From positions 1 through 10,342 of the forward strand of contig QIAR01000183.1 in NCBI GenBank assembly GCA_003225595.1: 10,342 nucleotides of DNA. Reading direction: 5' to 3'. The notes beneath the pieces were generated by a model, which did not search any database, was not told the DNA's origin, and was given only the letters and a program-made list of their open reading frames with translations. The DNA comes from Acidobacteriota bacterium. GTDB taxonomy: Bacteria > Acidobacteriota > Terriglobia > Terriglobales > Acidobacteriaceae. How positions within the stretch are numbered: position 1 is the stretch's first letter; each line of letters starts with the position of its first letter. Shown in pieces: positions 5,545 to 10,342 of the stretch. A program made the position numbers and the translations under genes.

Positions 5545-7247
5545 ACCGCCGGTCCTTTCTGCTGGCGCTTGCCGGCCTGGCGTCCACTCCGGGTCTGCGA
5601 CTGGTTAATGCGTTGGCAGCACCTGCACCGCGAACGTCTACGCTGAGTCTCCGGCTGGTCGATGTTACCTCGCAAGCGGGCATTCAGTTTCATCACAACA
5701 GTGGCGCCTACGGAGGCAAATTCCTTCCGGAAACCCTGGGCTCCGGATGCGCCTTCCTGGACTATGACCGTGACGGTTGGCAGGACATTCTACTGGTTAA
5801 CGGCATGGACTGGCCCGGGCACAAACGCCAGCGCAGCACTCTGCGCCTATACCGGAACAATCGTGATGGCAGCTTCTCCGACGTGACCCGCAAAGCCGGT
5901 CTTGATGTCGAAATGTATGGAATGGGGGTCGCTGTCGGGGATTACAACAATGACGGCTTTCCCGACATCCTGATCACCTGCGTCGGCCAGAATCGTCTTT
6001 TTAGAAACACAGGGAAGGGAACTTTCGTCGACGTTACCCGCTCAAGCGGTTTGGCCGCAAGGCAGAGCTTCAGCACTTCGGCGCTCTGGTTTGATTTTGA
6101 TCGTGATGGCCTGCTCGACCTGTTCGTGTGTAACTACGTGAAGTGGTCGCCAGAGCATGACGTATTCTGCAGTCTCGACGGCAAGCACAAGTCCTACTGC
6201 ACCCCTGAAGCCTATCGCGGCGAGACCTGCTGGTTGTTTCGCAACCGCGGCAATGGAACTTTTGAAGATGTCACGGCAACCAGCGGGATTTTCGATAGCA
6301 GCTCGAAGTCGCTCGGTGTAGCCATGCTTGATTACGACCAGGATGGCTGGCCTGATCTACTGGTCGCCAATGACACGCAACCTAATAAGTTGTACCGAAA
6401 CATGCGCAACGGAACCTTCAAAGATGCTGCGGTCGACGCCGGGATCGCATTCAGTGCTGAGGGAAAGGCCCGCGCCGGCATGGGCGTGGATGCGGCGGAT
6501 TTCGACAACTCGGGCACCAGCGGCGTGGCCATCACCAACTTCGATAACGAAATGATTGGACTTTATGGGGCTCTCGGCAACGGCACCTACGAGGATGTGG
6601 CGATGCAGGCTGGCGTCGGGCCTATCTCAAAGAACACGTTGGGATTCGGATGCGTTTTCCTCGACGCCGATCTGGACGGCGCATTGGATCTGCTAGTTGC
6701 GAACGGTCACATCGACGAGACGGTGCGGAACATCCGCGGTAACGTTGGCTACGCTCAACCCCCGCAGCTTTTTCTCAACAGTGGAAAACGAACATTTCGC
6801 GACGTGGCTGCCGAAGTTGGCGACGGCTTCAGTCAGCCCAAGGTGGGACGTGGTCTGGCTTATGGCGACTTTGACCGAGATGGCGATGTCGACATCCTCA
6901 TTACCACCAACAACGGAGCCGGCTTCCTGTTCCGAAACGACCAACTCGCCGGAAACCGGAGCATCCGTTTCCACCTGGTTGGCACGAGCTCCAACCGCGA
7001 TGCGATCGGAGCGACGGTGCGCATATTCCACGATGGCTCGAGCCAATCACGCCTCGTTAGGGGTGGATCCAGCTACCTGTCTCAATCGGAACTTCCAGTA
7101 ACGTTCGGGCTTGGGAAACGTGACAGAATCGACCGCGTGGTGATCCAATGGCCAAACGGAAAGATCGAAGAGTATAAGAATCTGGCGGCTGGCCGAGCCT
7201 ATGAATGCATCGAGGCCAAGGGAATCACTCCCCTGTCAGGCTTCTAG
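5541..7247 (+). CDS. Tat-exported FG-GAP/VCBS repeat protein with ASPIC/UnbV domain (CRTAC1-like)
   Basis: 568 residues from GTG 5541, whose GTG overlaps the regulator stop (GTGA). A twin-arginine-type signal is present (NRRSFLLALAGLAS), with a likely cleavage near ALA|A at 26/27, so the protein folds before export. The body is a beta-propeller of about seven FG-GAP/VCBS blades, each with a Ca-binding-type DxDxDG loop: 74-82, 134-142, 185-193, 264-272, 320-328 (degenerate, DFDNSGTSG), 375-383 and 443-451, alternating with GTFxDVT strands. Between blades three and four is an insertion with spaced Cys210, Cys220 and Cys230, possibly disulfide bonded outside the cytoplasm. Residues ~480-556 are an ASPIC/UnbV domain (SNRDAIGATVRI, GGSSYLSQSELPVTFGLG, VVIQWPNG). 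Family members are exported, and roles in adhesion or binding are suggested but unproven. The overlap with a two-component system is the notable part. Confidence 0.95.
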   Translation: MNRRSFLLALAGLASTPGLRLVNALAAPAPRTSTLSLRLVDVTSQAGIQFHHNSGAYGGKFLPETLGSGCAFLDYDRDGWQDILLVNGMDWPGHKRQRSTLRLYRNNRDGSFSDVTRKAGLDVEMYGMGVAVGDYNNDGFPDILITCVGQNRLFRNTGKGTFVDVTRSSGLAARQSFSTSALWFDFDRDGLLDLFVCNYVKWSPEHDVFCSLDGKHKSYCTPEAYRGETCWLFRNRGNGTFEDVTATSGIFDSSSKSLGVAMLDYDQDGWPDLLVANDTQPNKLYRNMRNGTFKDAAVDAGIAFSAEGKARAGMGVDAADFDNSGTSGVAITNFDNEMIGLYGALGNGTYEDVAMQAGVGPISKNTLGFGCVFLDADLDGALDLLVANGHIDETVRNIRGNVGYAQPPQLFLNSGKRTFRDVAAEVGDGFSQPKVGRGLAYGDFDRDGDVDILITTNNGAGFLFRNDQLAGNRSIRFHLVGTSSNRDAIGATVRIFHDGSSQSRLVRGGSSYLSQSELPVTFGLGKRDRIDRVVIQWPNGKIEEYKNLAAGRAYECIEAKGITPLSGF

Positions 7248-7498
7248 TATTTTTCTGGTATTGCGGTCGAAATGCTGGCGAGGAACTTCTCCGCCGGGCA
7301 TCACCGAGCAGGCTGTGGAAGACTGCGCCGTATTAGACATATTCCATGTCTCAAGAAGAACAATTTCCATGTGTAGCGAGTCGAAATTTCATTGTGTCTC
7401 CTGCTTTCCTCCGGTAAACCACTTAGAAGCATCACTGCCGGACTGGCACCCGGTTTGCTCATGAGTGCAATCGCCCTTCGTCATTCCCCAGGAGCATC
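7248..7498. other. 251-nt intergenic region
   Basis: No gene supported. An 87-codon frame crosses it (from 7201) but is Cys/Ser-rich without a Shine-Dalgarno. It holds a perfect inverted repeat at 7335-7351 and a repeated TTCCATGT (7342-7349 and 7365-7372), and ends with the Shine-Dalgarno of the next gene. Confidence 0.6.
7335..7351. promoter_or_regulatory. operator-like inverted repeat AGACAT-N5-ATGTCT
   Basis: A perfect 6-bp dyad with a 5-nt spacer. The right arm context (TTCCATGT) recurs at 7365-7372, 23 nt downstream, roughly two helical turns away, as expected for paired protein-binding half-sites. Located about 150 nt before the small secreted protein gene. Regulatory role is inference. 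Confidence 0.3.
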
Positions 7499-7975
7499 AT
7501 GAAACAAAAAACGGCCGTGCTCGTTCTCTTGACCCTGGTGCTGGCAATCGCGCCGCTGGTGCTCGCTCAACAGCCGGCGCCGAACGCCAGTCCTGGCCCG
7601 ACTGTGGAGCCGTCGGCCAAGCCGGCCATTGCTTACTCCGAAATGCAGAAGCCAGTGCCCGAGCCTGTGCCGCAGCCCGCCCCGGAACCGGTTCCGCCAA
7701 GCAAACAACAGCAGCAGCCCGAAGATCGCCAGTCGCAGCAACGGGAAGCGCAACCATCCGCCTCGCAAGCTCAACAAGATGCGGCCCGTACGCTGAATGG
7801 AACTATAGTTAAGGACGGCGAGCGATTCGTGCTCAGGACGCCCGATAGCGTGAATTTCCAACTTGACGACCAGGAACGGGCAAAGAAATACGAGGGCACG
7901 GAAGTCAGAGTCACTGGCAGTGTCGACGCCGCCACCCACACGATCCATGTCCAAAAGATCGAGCCCATTACCTAA
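7499..7975 (+). CDS. small secreted Pro/Gln-rich protein with C-terminal beta domain (DUF5818-like)
   Basis: 158 residues starting at ATG 7499, four bases after AGGAG (7490-7494). Residues 1-23 form a Sec signal peptide: MKQK, a long Leu/Val/Ala core, and VLA before QQ. Residues ~24-95 are low complexity (Pro, Gln, Ala, Glu; for example PVPEPVPQPAPEPVPP), a flexible spacer expected to be disordered. Residues ~97-156 form a compact domain: LNGTIVKDGERFVLRT, VNFQLDD, AKKYEGTEVRVTGSVD, TIHVQKIEPI. This pattern resembles small OB-like domains of secreted acidobacterial proteins annotated as DUF5818; that assignment is from memory and needs a profile search. No catalytic residues are evident. It is probably periplasmic or wall-associated. 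Monocistronic: preceded by a 251-nt gap and followed by a hairpin. Confidence 0.85.
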   Translation: MKQKTAVLVLLTLVLAIAPLVLAQQPAPNASPGPTVEPSAKPAIAYSEMQKPVPEPVPQPAPEPVPPSKQQQQPEDRQSQQREAQPSASQAQQDAARTLNGTIVKDGERFVLRTPDSVNFQLDDQERAKKYEGTEVRVTGSVDAATHTIHVQKIEPIT

Positions 7976-7989
7976 AGCTGGGTTCTCTG

Positions 7990-8021
7990 GGGGAGGGCAC
8001 GAGCGTTCCCTCCCCTCCTTG
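7990..8021 (+). terminator. GC-rich hairpin, probable intrinsic terminator of the small secreted protein gene
   Basis: A perfect 8-bp stem GGGGAGGG (7990-7997)/CCCTCCCC (8008-8015) with a 10-nt loop starts 15 nt after the stop codon. The following TCCTTGCTT is only moderately T-rich, so the terminator may be weak or factor-assisted. Confidence 0.55.
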
Positions 8022-8039
8022 CTTAGACCTGCGCTTGTA

Positions 8040-8061
8040 GAGACGTAGCTTGCTACGTCTC
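8040..8061. repeat. palindromic element GAGACGTAGC-TT-GCTACGTCTC
   Basis: Two perfect 10-bp arms (8040-8049 and 8052-8061) around TT. The sequence resembles interspersed (G)TAGAGACGTxGC...GCxACGTCTC(TAC) palindromes that I recall as recurring many times between genes in Acidobacteria and some other bacteria. Only one copy is seen here, and its outermost bases on the right (AGG instead of TAC) deviate from full symmetry. Confidence 0.65.
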
Positions 8062-8079
8062 AGGCTCATTGTAAGCTCG

Positions 8080-8184
8080 CTATTTCGGCTGCAGCTTCTT
8101 TCGGATGCGCCGCACTTCGATGAACGTCAACGATGTCGTTACCGAAATCAGACAGCCGAACATAATGAGCACAATGGTGTCCAT
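8080..8184 (-). CDS. 34-residue single-span membrane microprotein (putative)
   Basis: An ATG (8184-8182, minus strand) opens a 34-codon frame ending in TAG (8082-8080). GGGAG (8194-8198) lies nine bases before the ATG, a near-ideal Shine-Dalgarno, better than for many larger genes here. The product starts MDTIVLIMFGCLISVTTSLT, a hydrophobic run of about 20 residues, and ends with a basic tail (EVRRIRKKLQPK). This is the layout of a single-pass inner-membrane peptide with its C-terminus in the cytoplasm. A perfect TATAAT on the same strand (8277-8272) could drive it with an ~80-nt leader. It stands alone, divergent from the glycosyltransferase. The family is not recognised. Possibilities are a regulator of a membrane complex, a toxin of a type I pair, or a chance ORF. 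Confidence 0.5.
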   Translation of the reverse strand: MDTIVLIMFGCLISVTTSLTFIEVRRIRKKLQPK

Positions 8185-8271
8185 TTATGCGGTCTCCCTA
8201 TCCGTGTGGCTCATCGCCAAAACTAGGTGATCAGGACCGGTGATGCTGGAACTGAGCGTTTTAATGCCTGC

Positions 8272-8277
8272 ATTATA
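8272..8277 (-). promoter_or_regulatory. perfect -10 box TATAAT on minus strand, upstream of the microprotein
   Basis: Minus-strand TATAAT at 8277-8272 would start transcription near 8265, giving about 80 nt of leader before the microprotein ATG at 8184. No convincing -35 hexamer is seen at 16-18 nt. Confidence 0.35.
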
Positions 8278-8353
8278 CGGATTTTCGGGGCTTTCTCCTC
8301 GTCCCTGACGTGGTTCTTACTGGTACTGGCAGTTCCAAACGTTCTGATTCACG

Positions 8354-8359
8354 TATAAT
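8354..8359 (+). promoter_or_regulatory. perfect -10 box TATAAT of the glycosyltransferase gene
   Basis: TATAAT ends eight bases before GTG 8368, so transcription would start at about 8366-8368, on or next to the start codon. No Shine-Dalgarno exists between them, and the best -35 candidate (TTCCAA, 8333-8338, 15-nt spacing) is weak. A leaderless or nearly leaderless mRNA is inferred. Confidence 0.55.
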
Positions 8360-8367
8360 GTTCGTCC

Positions 8368-9345
8368 GTGCCTAAGTACTCCATCGTCGTCCCTCTCCAT
8401 AATGAGCAGGAGAATGTCATGGACCTCTACGACCGCCTGAAGGCGGTGATGGAGGCGAGCGGTGAGAGTTTCGAGATCGTTCTCGTCGATGACGGGTCGC
8501 GCGACGGAACTTTCCAGTTGCTGCGCGAAATTGCTGCTGTGGATAGCCGGATCACGGTCGTCAAACTGCGCCGCAACTTTGGCCAGACTTCGGCCCTGGC
8601 CGCCGGCTTCGACCACGCACGCGGTGAGTACATCATCGCCATGGACGGCGATCTCCAACATGACCCGTCTGACATCCCAGTTTTCCTGGAGAAGATTGCG
8701 GAAGGCTACGACATTGTCAGCGGTTGGCGCAAGCGCCGCACCGACAATCTCTGGCTGCGCCGGATACCGTCCCACTGTGCCAACTGGCTGATGGCCAAAT
8801 TGAGCGGCGTGGATATCCACGACTTCGGCACCACCTTCAAGGCCTACCGGCGTGAAATCCTCGAGCAGGTGCCGCTCTACGGCGAACTGCATCGCTTCAT
8901 CCCAGCACTGGCCTCCTGGCATGGGGCTTCTATTATCGAGGTCCCTATTCGCAACGTGAACCGCGAACGCGGCACGTCGCATTATGGAATCTCGCGCACA
9001 ATCCGGGTTTTCTTCGACCTGATTACCATCCGATTTCTGTTGCGCTATCTCTCGCGGCCGCTGCATTTCTTTGGGACTGTGGGCATGGTCAGCATACTCG
9101 GTGGATGTGGAATTGCGGTCTGGCTGGCTCTGGAGAAGCTGCTACATCAAGCTGACGTGATGACCAAACACGGCCCGCTTATGATCTTCACCGCGGTGCT
9201 GCTGCTTGCCGGACTGAACATGCTGGCCATCGGTCTGCTTGGTGAGATGCAGGTGCGTCATTATCACGAACCGGCGCGACGCGCACCGTATTCTGTTGAC
9301 CGCATCCTCCGTGCCCAAAGCGAAGAGCACACCATCTCGGAGTAA
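8368..9345 (+). CDS. GT2 polyprenyl-phosphate sugar transferase (GtrB/ArnC/DPM1-like)
   Basis: 325 residues, the usual size for bacterial GtrB/ArnC-type enzymes that move a sugar from a nucleotide donor to undecaprenyl phosphate at the inner membrane. GT-A fold motifs: start strand YSIVVPLHNEQENV, VLVDDGSRDGT (Asp41-Asp42, nucleotide binding), NFGQTSALAAGFDHARGEYI, and the metal-binding DXD in AMDGDLQHDP (Asp93/Asp95). Further family features are FGTTFKAYRREIL and RGTSHYGISRT (about 201-211). Two membrane helices follow at about 231-256 and 269-294, with a cytoplasmic basic tail, as in GtrB. GTG 8368 is needed to include the first strand; the next in-frame ATG (8419) would delete it. The product may feed lipid A, O-antigen or glycan decoration. 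A flippase or GtrC-like partner is not in the window, so the sugar cannot be named. Confidence 0.94.
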   Translation: MPKYSIVVPLHNEQENVMDLYDRLKAVMEASGESFEIVLVDDGSRDGTFQLLREIAAVDSRITVVKLRRNFGQTSALAAGFDHARGEYIIAMDGDLQHDPSDIPVFLEKIAEGYDIVSGWRKRRTDNLWLRRIPSHCANWLMAKLSGVDIHDFGTTFKAYRREILEQVPLYGELHRFIPALASWHGASIIEVPIRNVNRERGTSHYGISRTIRVFFDLITIRFLLRYLSRPLHFFGTVGMVSILGGCGIAVWLALEKLLHQADVMTKHGPLMIFTAVLLLAGLNMLAIGLLGEMQVRHYHEPARRAPYSVDRILRAQSEEHTISE

Positions 9346-9514
9346 CTCCTCGAACTCTTCTGCGTCATCCCGAACGGCCTTCATGAGGGATTTGGCTTGT
9401 GGCGGCAGCCATTTCAAACGCCGTTGCCTAAACACGAAGCATCCCTCGCGCTGACTATTACCCTGAATCCTAGGGGAAGCGGACCTCCTAGCGGCCAAGC
9501 CGATAACGAGGGGT
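9346..9514. other. intergenic region with diverged hairpin-forming sequence
   Basis: No gene supported. TCATCCCGA ... GAGGGATTTG (9365-9394) has short arms ATCCC (9367-9371)/GGGAT (9387-9391), and a second complementary ATCCCTC lies at 9441-9447. It recalls TCATCCCGAGCG...GAGGGATCT-type intergenic repeats of Acidobacteria, but only weakly. It may serve as the transcription end of the glycosyltransferase gene. Confidence 0.25.
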
Positions 9515-9520
9515 TATAAT
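9515..9520 (+). promoter_or_regulatory. perfect -10 box TATAAT of the aminotransferase gene
   Basis: TATAAT ends 15 nt before ATG 9536, predicting a start near 9527 and a leader of about nine bases with no Shine-Dalgarno. No matching -35 at 17 nt. Confidence 0.45.
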
Positions 9521-9535
9521 GCCCTGTTTGCCTCT

Positions 9536-10342
9536 ATGGAACGAGCTACCCAGTATGAATTGCGCCTCGCCAGTCGCATGTCGCGGTTGGGCACTGAAAC
9601 TGCGTTTGAAGTACTGAACAAAGCCCGTGCTCTGGAGCGCGAGGGAAAAGAAATCATCCACCTGGAAATTGGCGAGCCCGACTTCAGCACTCCCGAGAAC
9701 ATCATCGACGCGGCAATAGAGGCCTTGCATCAGGGCTGGACCCACTATGGGCCATCCGCCGGCCTTCCCGAGTTGCGCCAGACCATCGCTGGATATATCA
9801 GCCAGACCCGCGGCGTGAAGGTCACGAGCGACGAAGTGGTCGTCGTCCCCGGTGGCAAGCCTGTTATTTTCTTCACTATTCTTGCGCTTGTTGATGAAGG
9901 GGATGAGGTCATCTATCCCAACCCCGGGTTTCCGATTTACCAGTCAATGATCGACTATATGGGCGGAAGCGCTGTCCCGATTCGTCTGCGTGAGGACCGC
10001 GACTTCAGCCTCGACGTGGACGAACTCGCCTCACTGATCACCGATCACACCAAGCTGATCATTCTCAATTCGCCACATAACCCCACTGGCGGTGTGCTCA
10101 ATAGGCAGGAAATTCACGATATCGCCGATGCGATCGGCGACCGCAATGTCATGGTCCTCTCCGATGAGATTTACAGCCGCCTGATTTTTGAAGGCGAGCA
10201 CTTCTCCATCATGTCCGTGCCCGGTTTCAAAGATCGCACCATTCTGCTCGACGGCTTCTCGAAAACCTATGCCATGACGGGTTGGCGCATGGGCTACGGT
10301 GTGATGCGGGAAGATCTCGCCACTCACATCACGCGGCTGATG
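9536..10342 (+). CDS. pyridoxal-phosphate aminotransferase, class I (AspC-like), 3' truncated
   Basis: 269 codons are visible and the frame runs off the window; family members are about 390-400 residues, so roughly a third is missing. Fold type I class I/II aminotransferase features: N-terminal LASRMSRLGTETAFEVLNKA and IHLEIGEPDFSTPENI; HYGPSAGLPELRQTIA; the VVVPGGKPVIFFTI cofactor loop; NPTG with the PLP-contacting Asn182; SDEIYSRLIF (Asp-Tyr pair binding the PLP ring and oxygen); and the Schiff-base lysine Lys243 in FSKTYAMTGWRMGYG. It probably transfers amino groups between aspartate or a similar amino acid and 2-oxoglutarate; exact substrate needs the missing C-terminal arginine region. 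ATG 9536 is the only start that fits; ATG 9578 would lose the N-terminal arm. It lies behind its own -10 box, so it is likely separate from the glycosyltransferase. Confidence 0.96.
   Translation, partial: MERATQYELRLASRMSRLGTETAFEVLNKARALEREGKEIIHLEIGEPDFSTPENIIDAAIEALHQGWTHYGPSAGLPELRQTIAGYISQTRGVKVTSDEVVVVPGGKPVIFFTILALVDEGDEVIYPNPGFPIYQSMIDYMGGSAVPIRLREDRDFSLDVDELASLITDHTKLIILNSPHNPTGGVLNRQEIHDIADAIGDRNVMVLSDEIYSRLIFEGEHFSIMSVPGFKDRTILLDGFSKTYAMTGWRMGYGVMREDLATHITRLM

Noticed and set aside
7201..7464. 87-codon frame across the gap after the propeller gene
   Set aside because: Begins inside the propeller gene in another frame, Cys/Ser-rich, no ribosome binding site.
7461..7502. 13-codon ORF whose stop overlaps the start of the secreted protein gene (ATGA)
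   Set aside because: Attractive as a coupled leader peptide, but it has no Shine-Dalgarno and no regulatory codon run or attenuator hairpin; likely chance.
7481..7954. 157-codon minus-strand ORF opposite the small secreted protein
   Set aside because: Antisense to a gene with signal peptide, Shine-Dalgarno and a coherent C-terminal domain; Arg/Leu/Gly-rich product is a compositional shadow.
8317..9066. Minus-strand ORF of 249 codons opposite the glycosyltransferase
   Set aside because: Shadow of a motif-rich GT2 gene; long antisense frames are common with G/C-rich third positions.

Overview
The window looks like a chromosomal segment of a GC-rich (roughly mid-50s % by eye) Gram-negative soil bacterium, most likely an Acidobacteriota (Terriglobia/Koribacter-like). 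This is inferred from the mix of a Tat-exported FG-GAP/ASPIC-UnbV protein, a PilZ protein with long unstructured flanks, a small secreted Pro/Gln-rich protein with a C-terminal domain like those annotated in Acidobacteria (DUF5818-like), and a GAGACGTAGC-type palindrome. No rRNA, tRNA, CRISPR array or insertion sequence was recognised.

Layout, left to right. (1) 2-241 is the 3' end of an unrecognised gene, followed by a doubtful small ORF (282-464) and a non-coding leader. (2) A promoter-like TATACT (643-648) precedes a two-gene + strand unit: an aminoglycoside/choline-kinase-fold phosphotransferase (best start TTG 686) and, 14 nt later, a class I SAM methyltransferase (GTG 1753). (3) A 101-nt convergent gap with a hairpin separates these from a minus-strand PilZ (c-di-GMP receptor) gene. 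(4) Divergent from PilZ is a tight three-gene operon: NarL-type sensor histidine kinase, LuxR-type response regulator (11-nt overlap) and a Tat-exported seven-bladed FG-GAP/ASPIC-UnbV protein (4-nt GTGA overlap). (5) A 251-nt gap containing a perfect AGACAT-N5-ATGTCT inverted repeat leads to a small secreted protein ending in a GC-rich hairpin. (6) The next gap holds a palindromic repeat and a 34-codon minus-strand ORF with a good Shine-Dalgarno, predicted to encode a single-span membrane microprotein. (7) A GtrB/ArnC/DPM-like polyprenyl-phosphate glycosyltransferase starts at a GTG a few bases after a perfect TATAAT. (8) A class I aminotransferase, also just downstream of a perfect TATAAT, runs off the right edge.

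How the genes may work together. The kinase and methyltransferase are probably co-transcribed and may phosphorylate and methylate one metabolite or glycan end. The HK-RR-propeller operon couples signal transduction and a secreted calcium-motif protein so tightly that the propeller is a candidate output or accessory sensor. Several starts (GTG 3582, GTG 8368, ATG 9536) lie so close to -10-like boxes that leaderless or near-leaderless transcripts are likely here. The most novel-looking items are the HK-RR-FG-GAP operon, the microprotein gene and the kinase-methyltransferase pair; none is proven by sequence alone.
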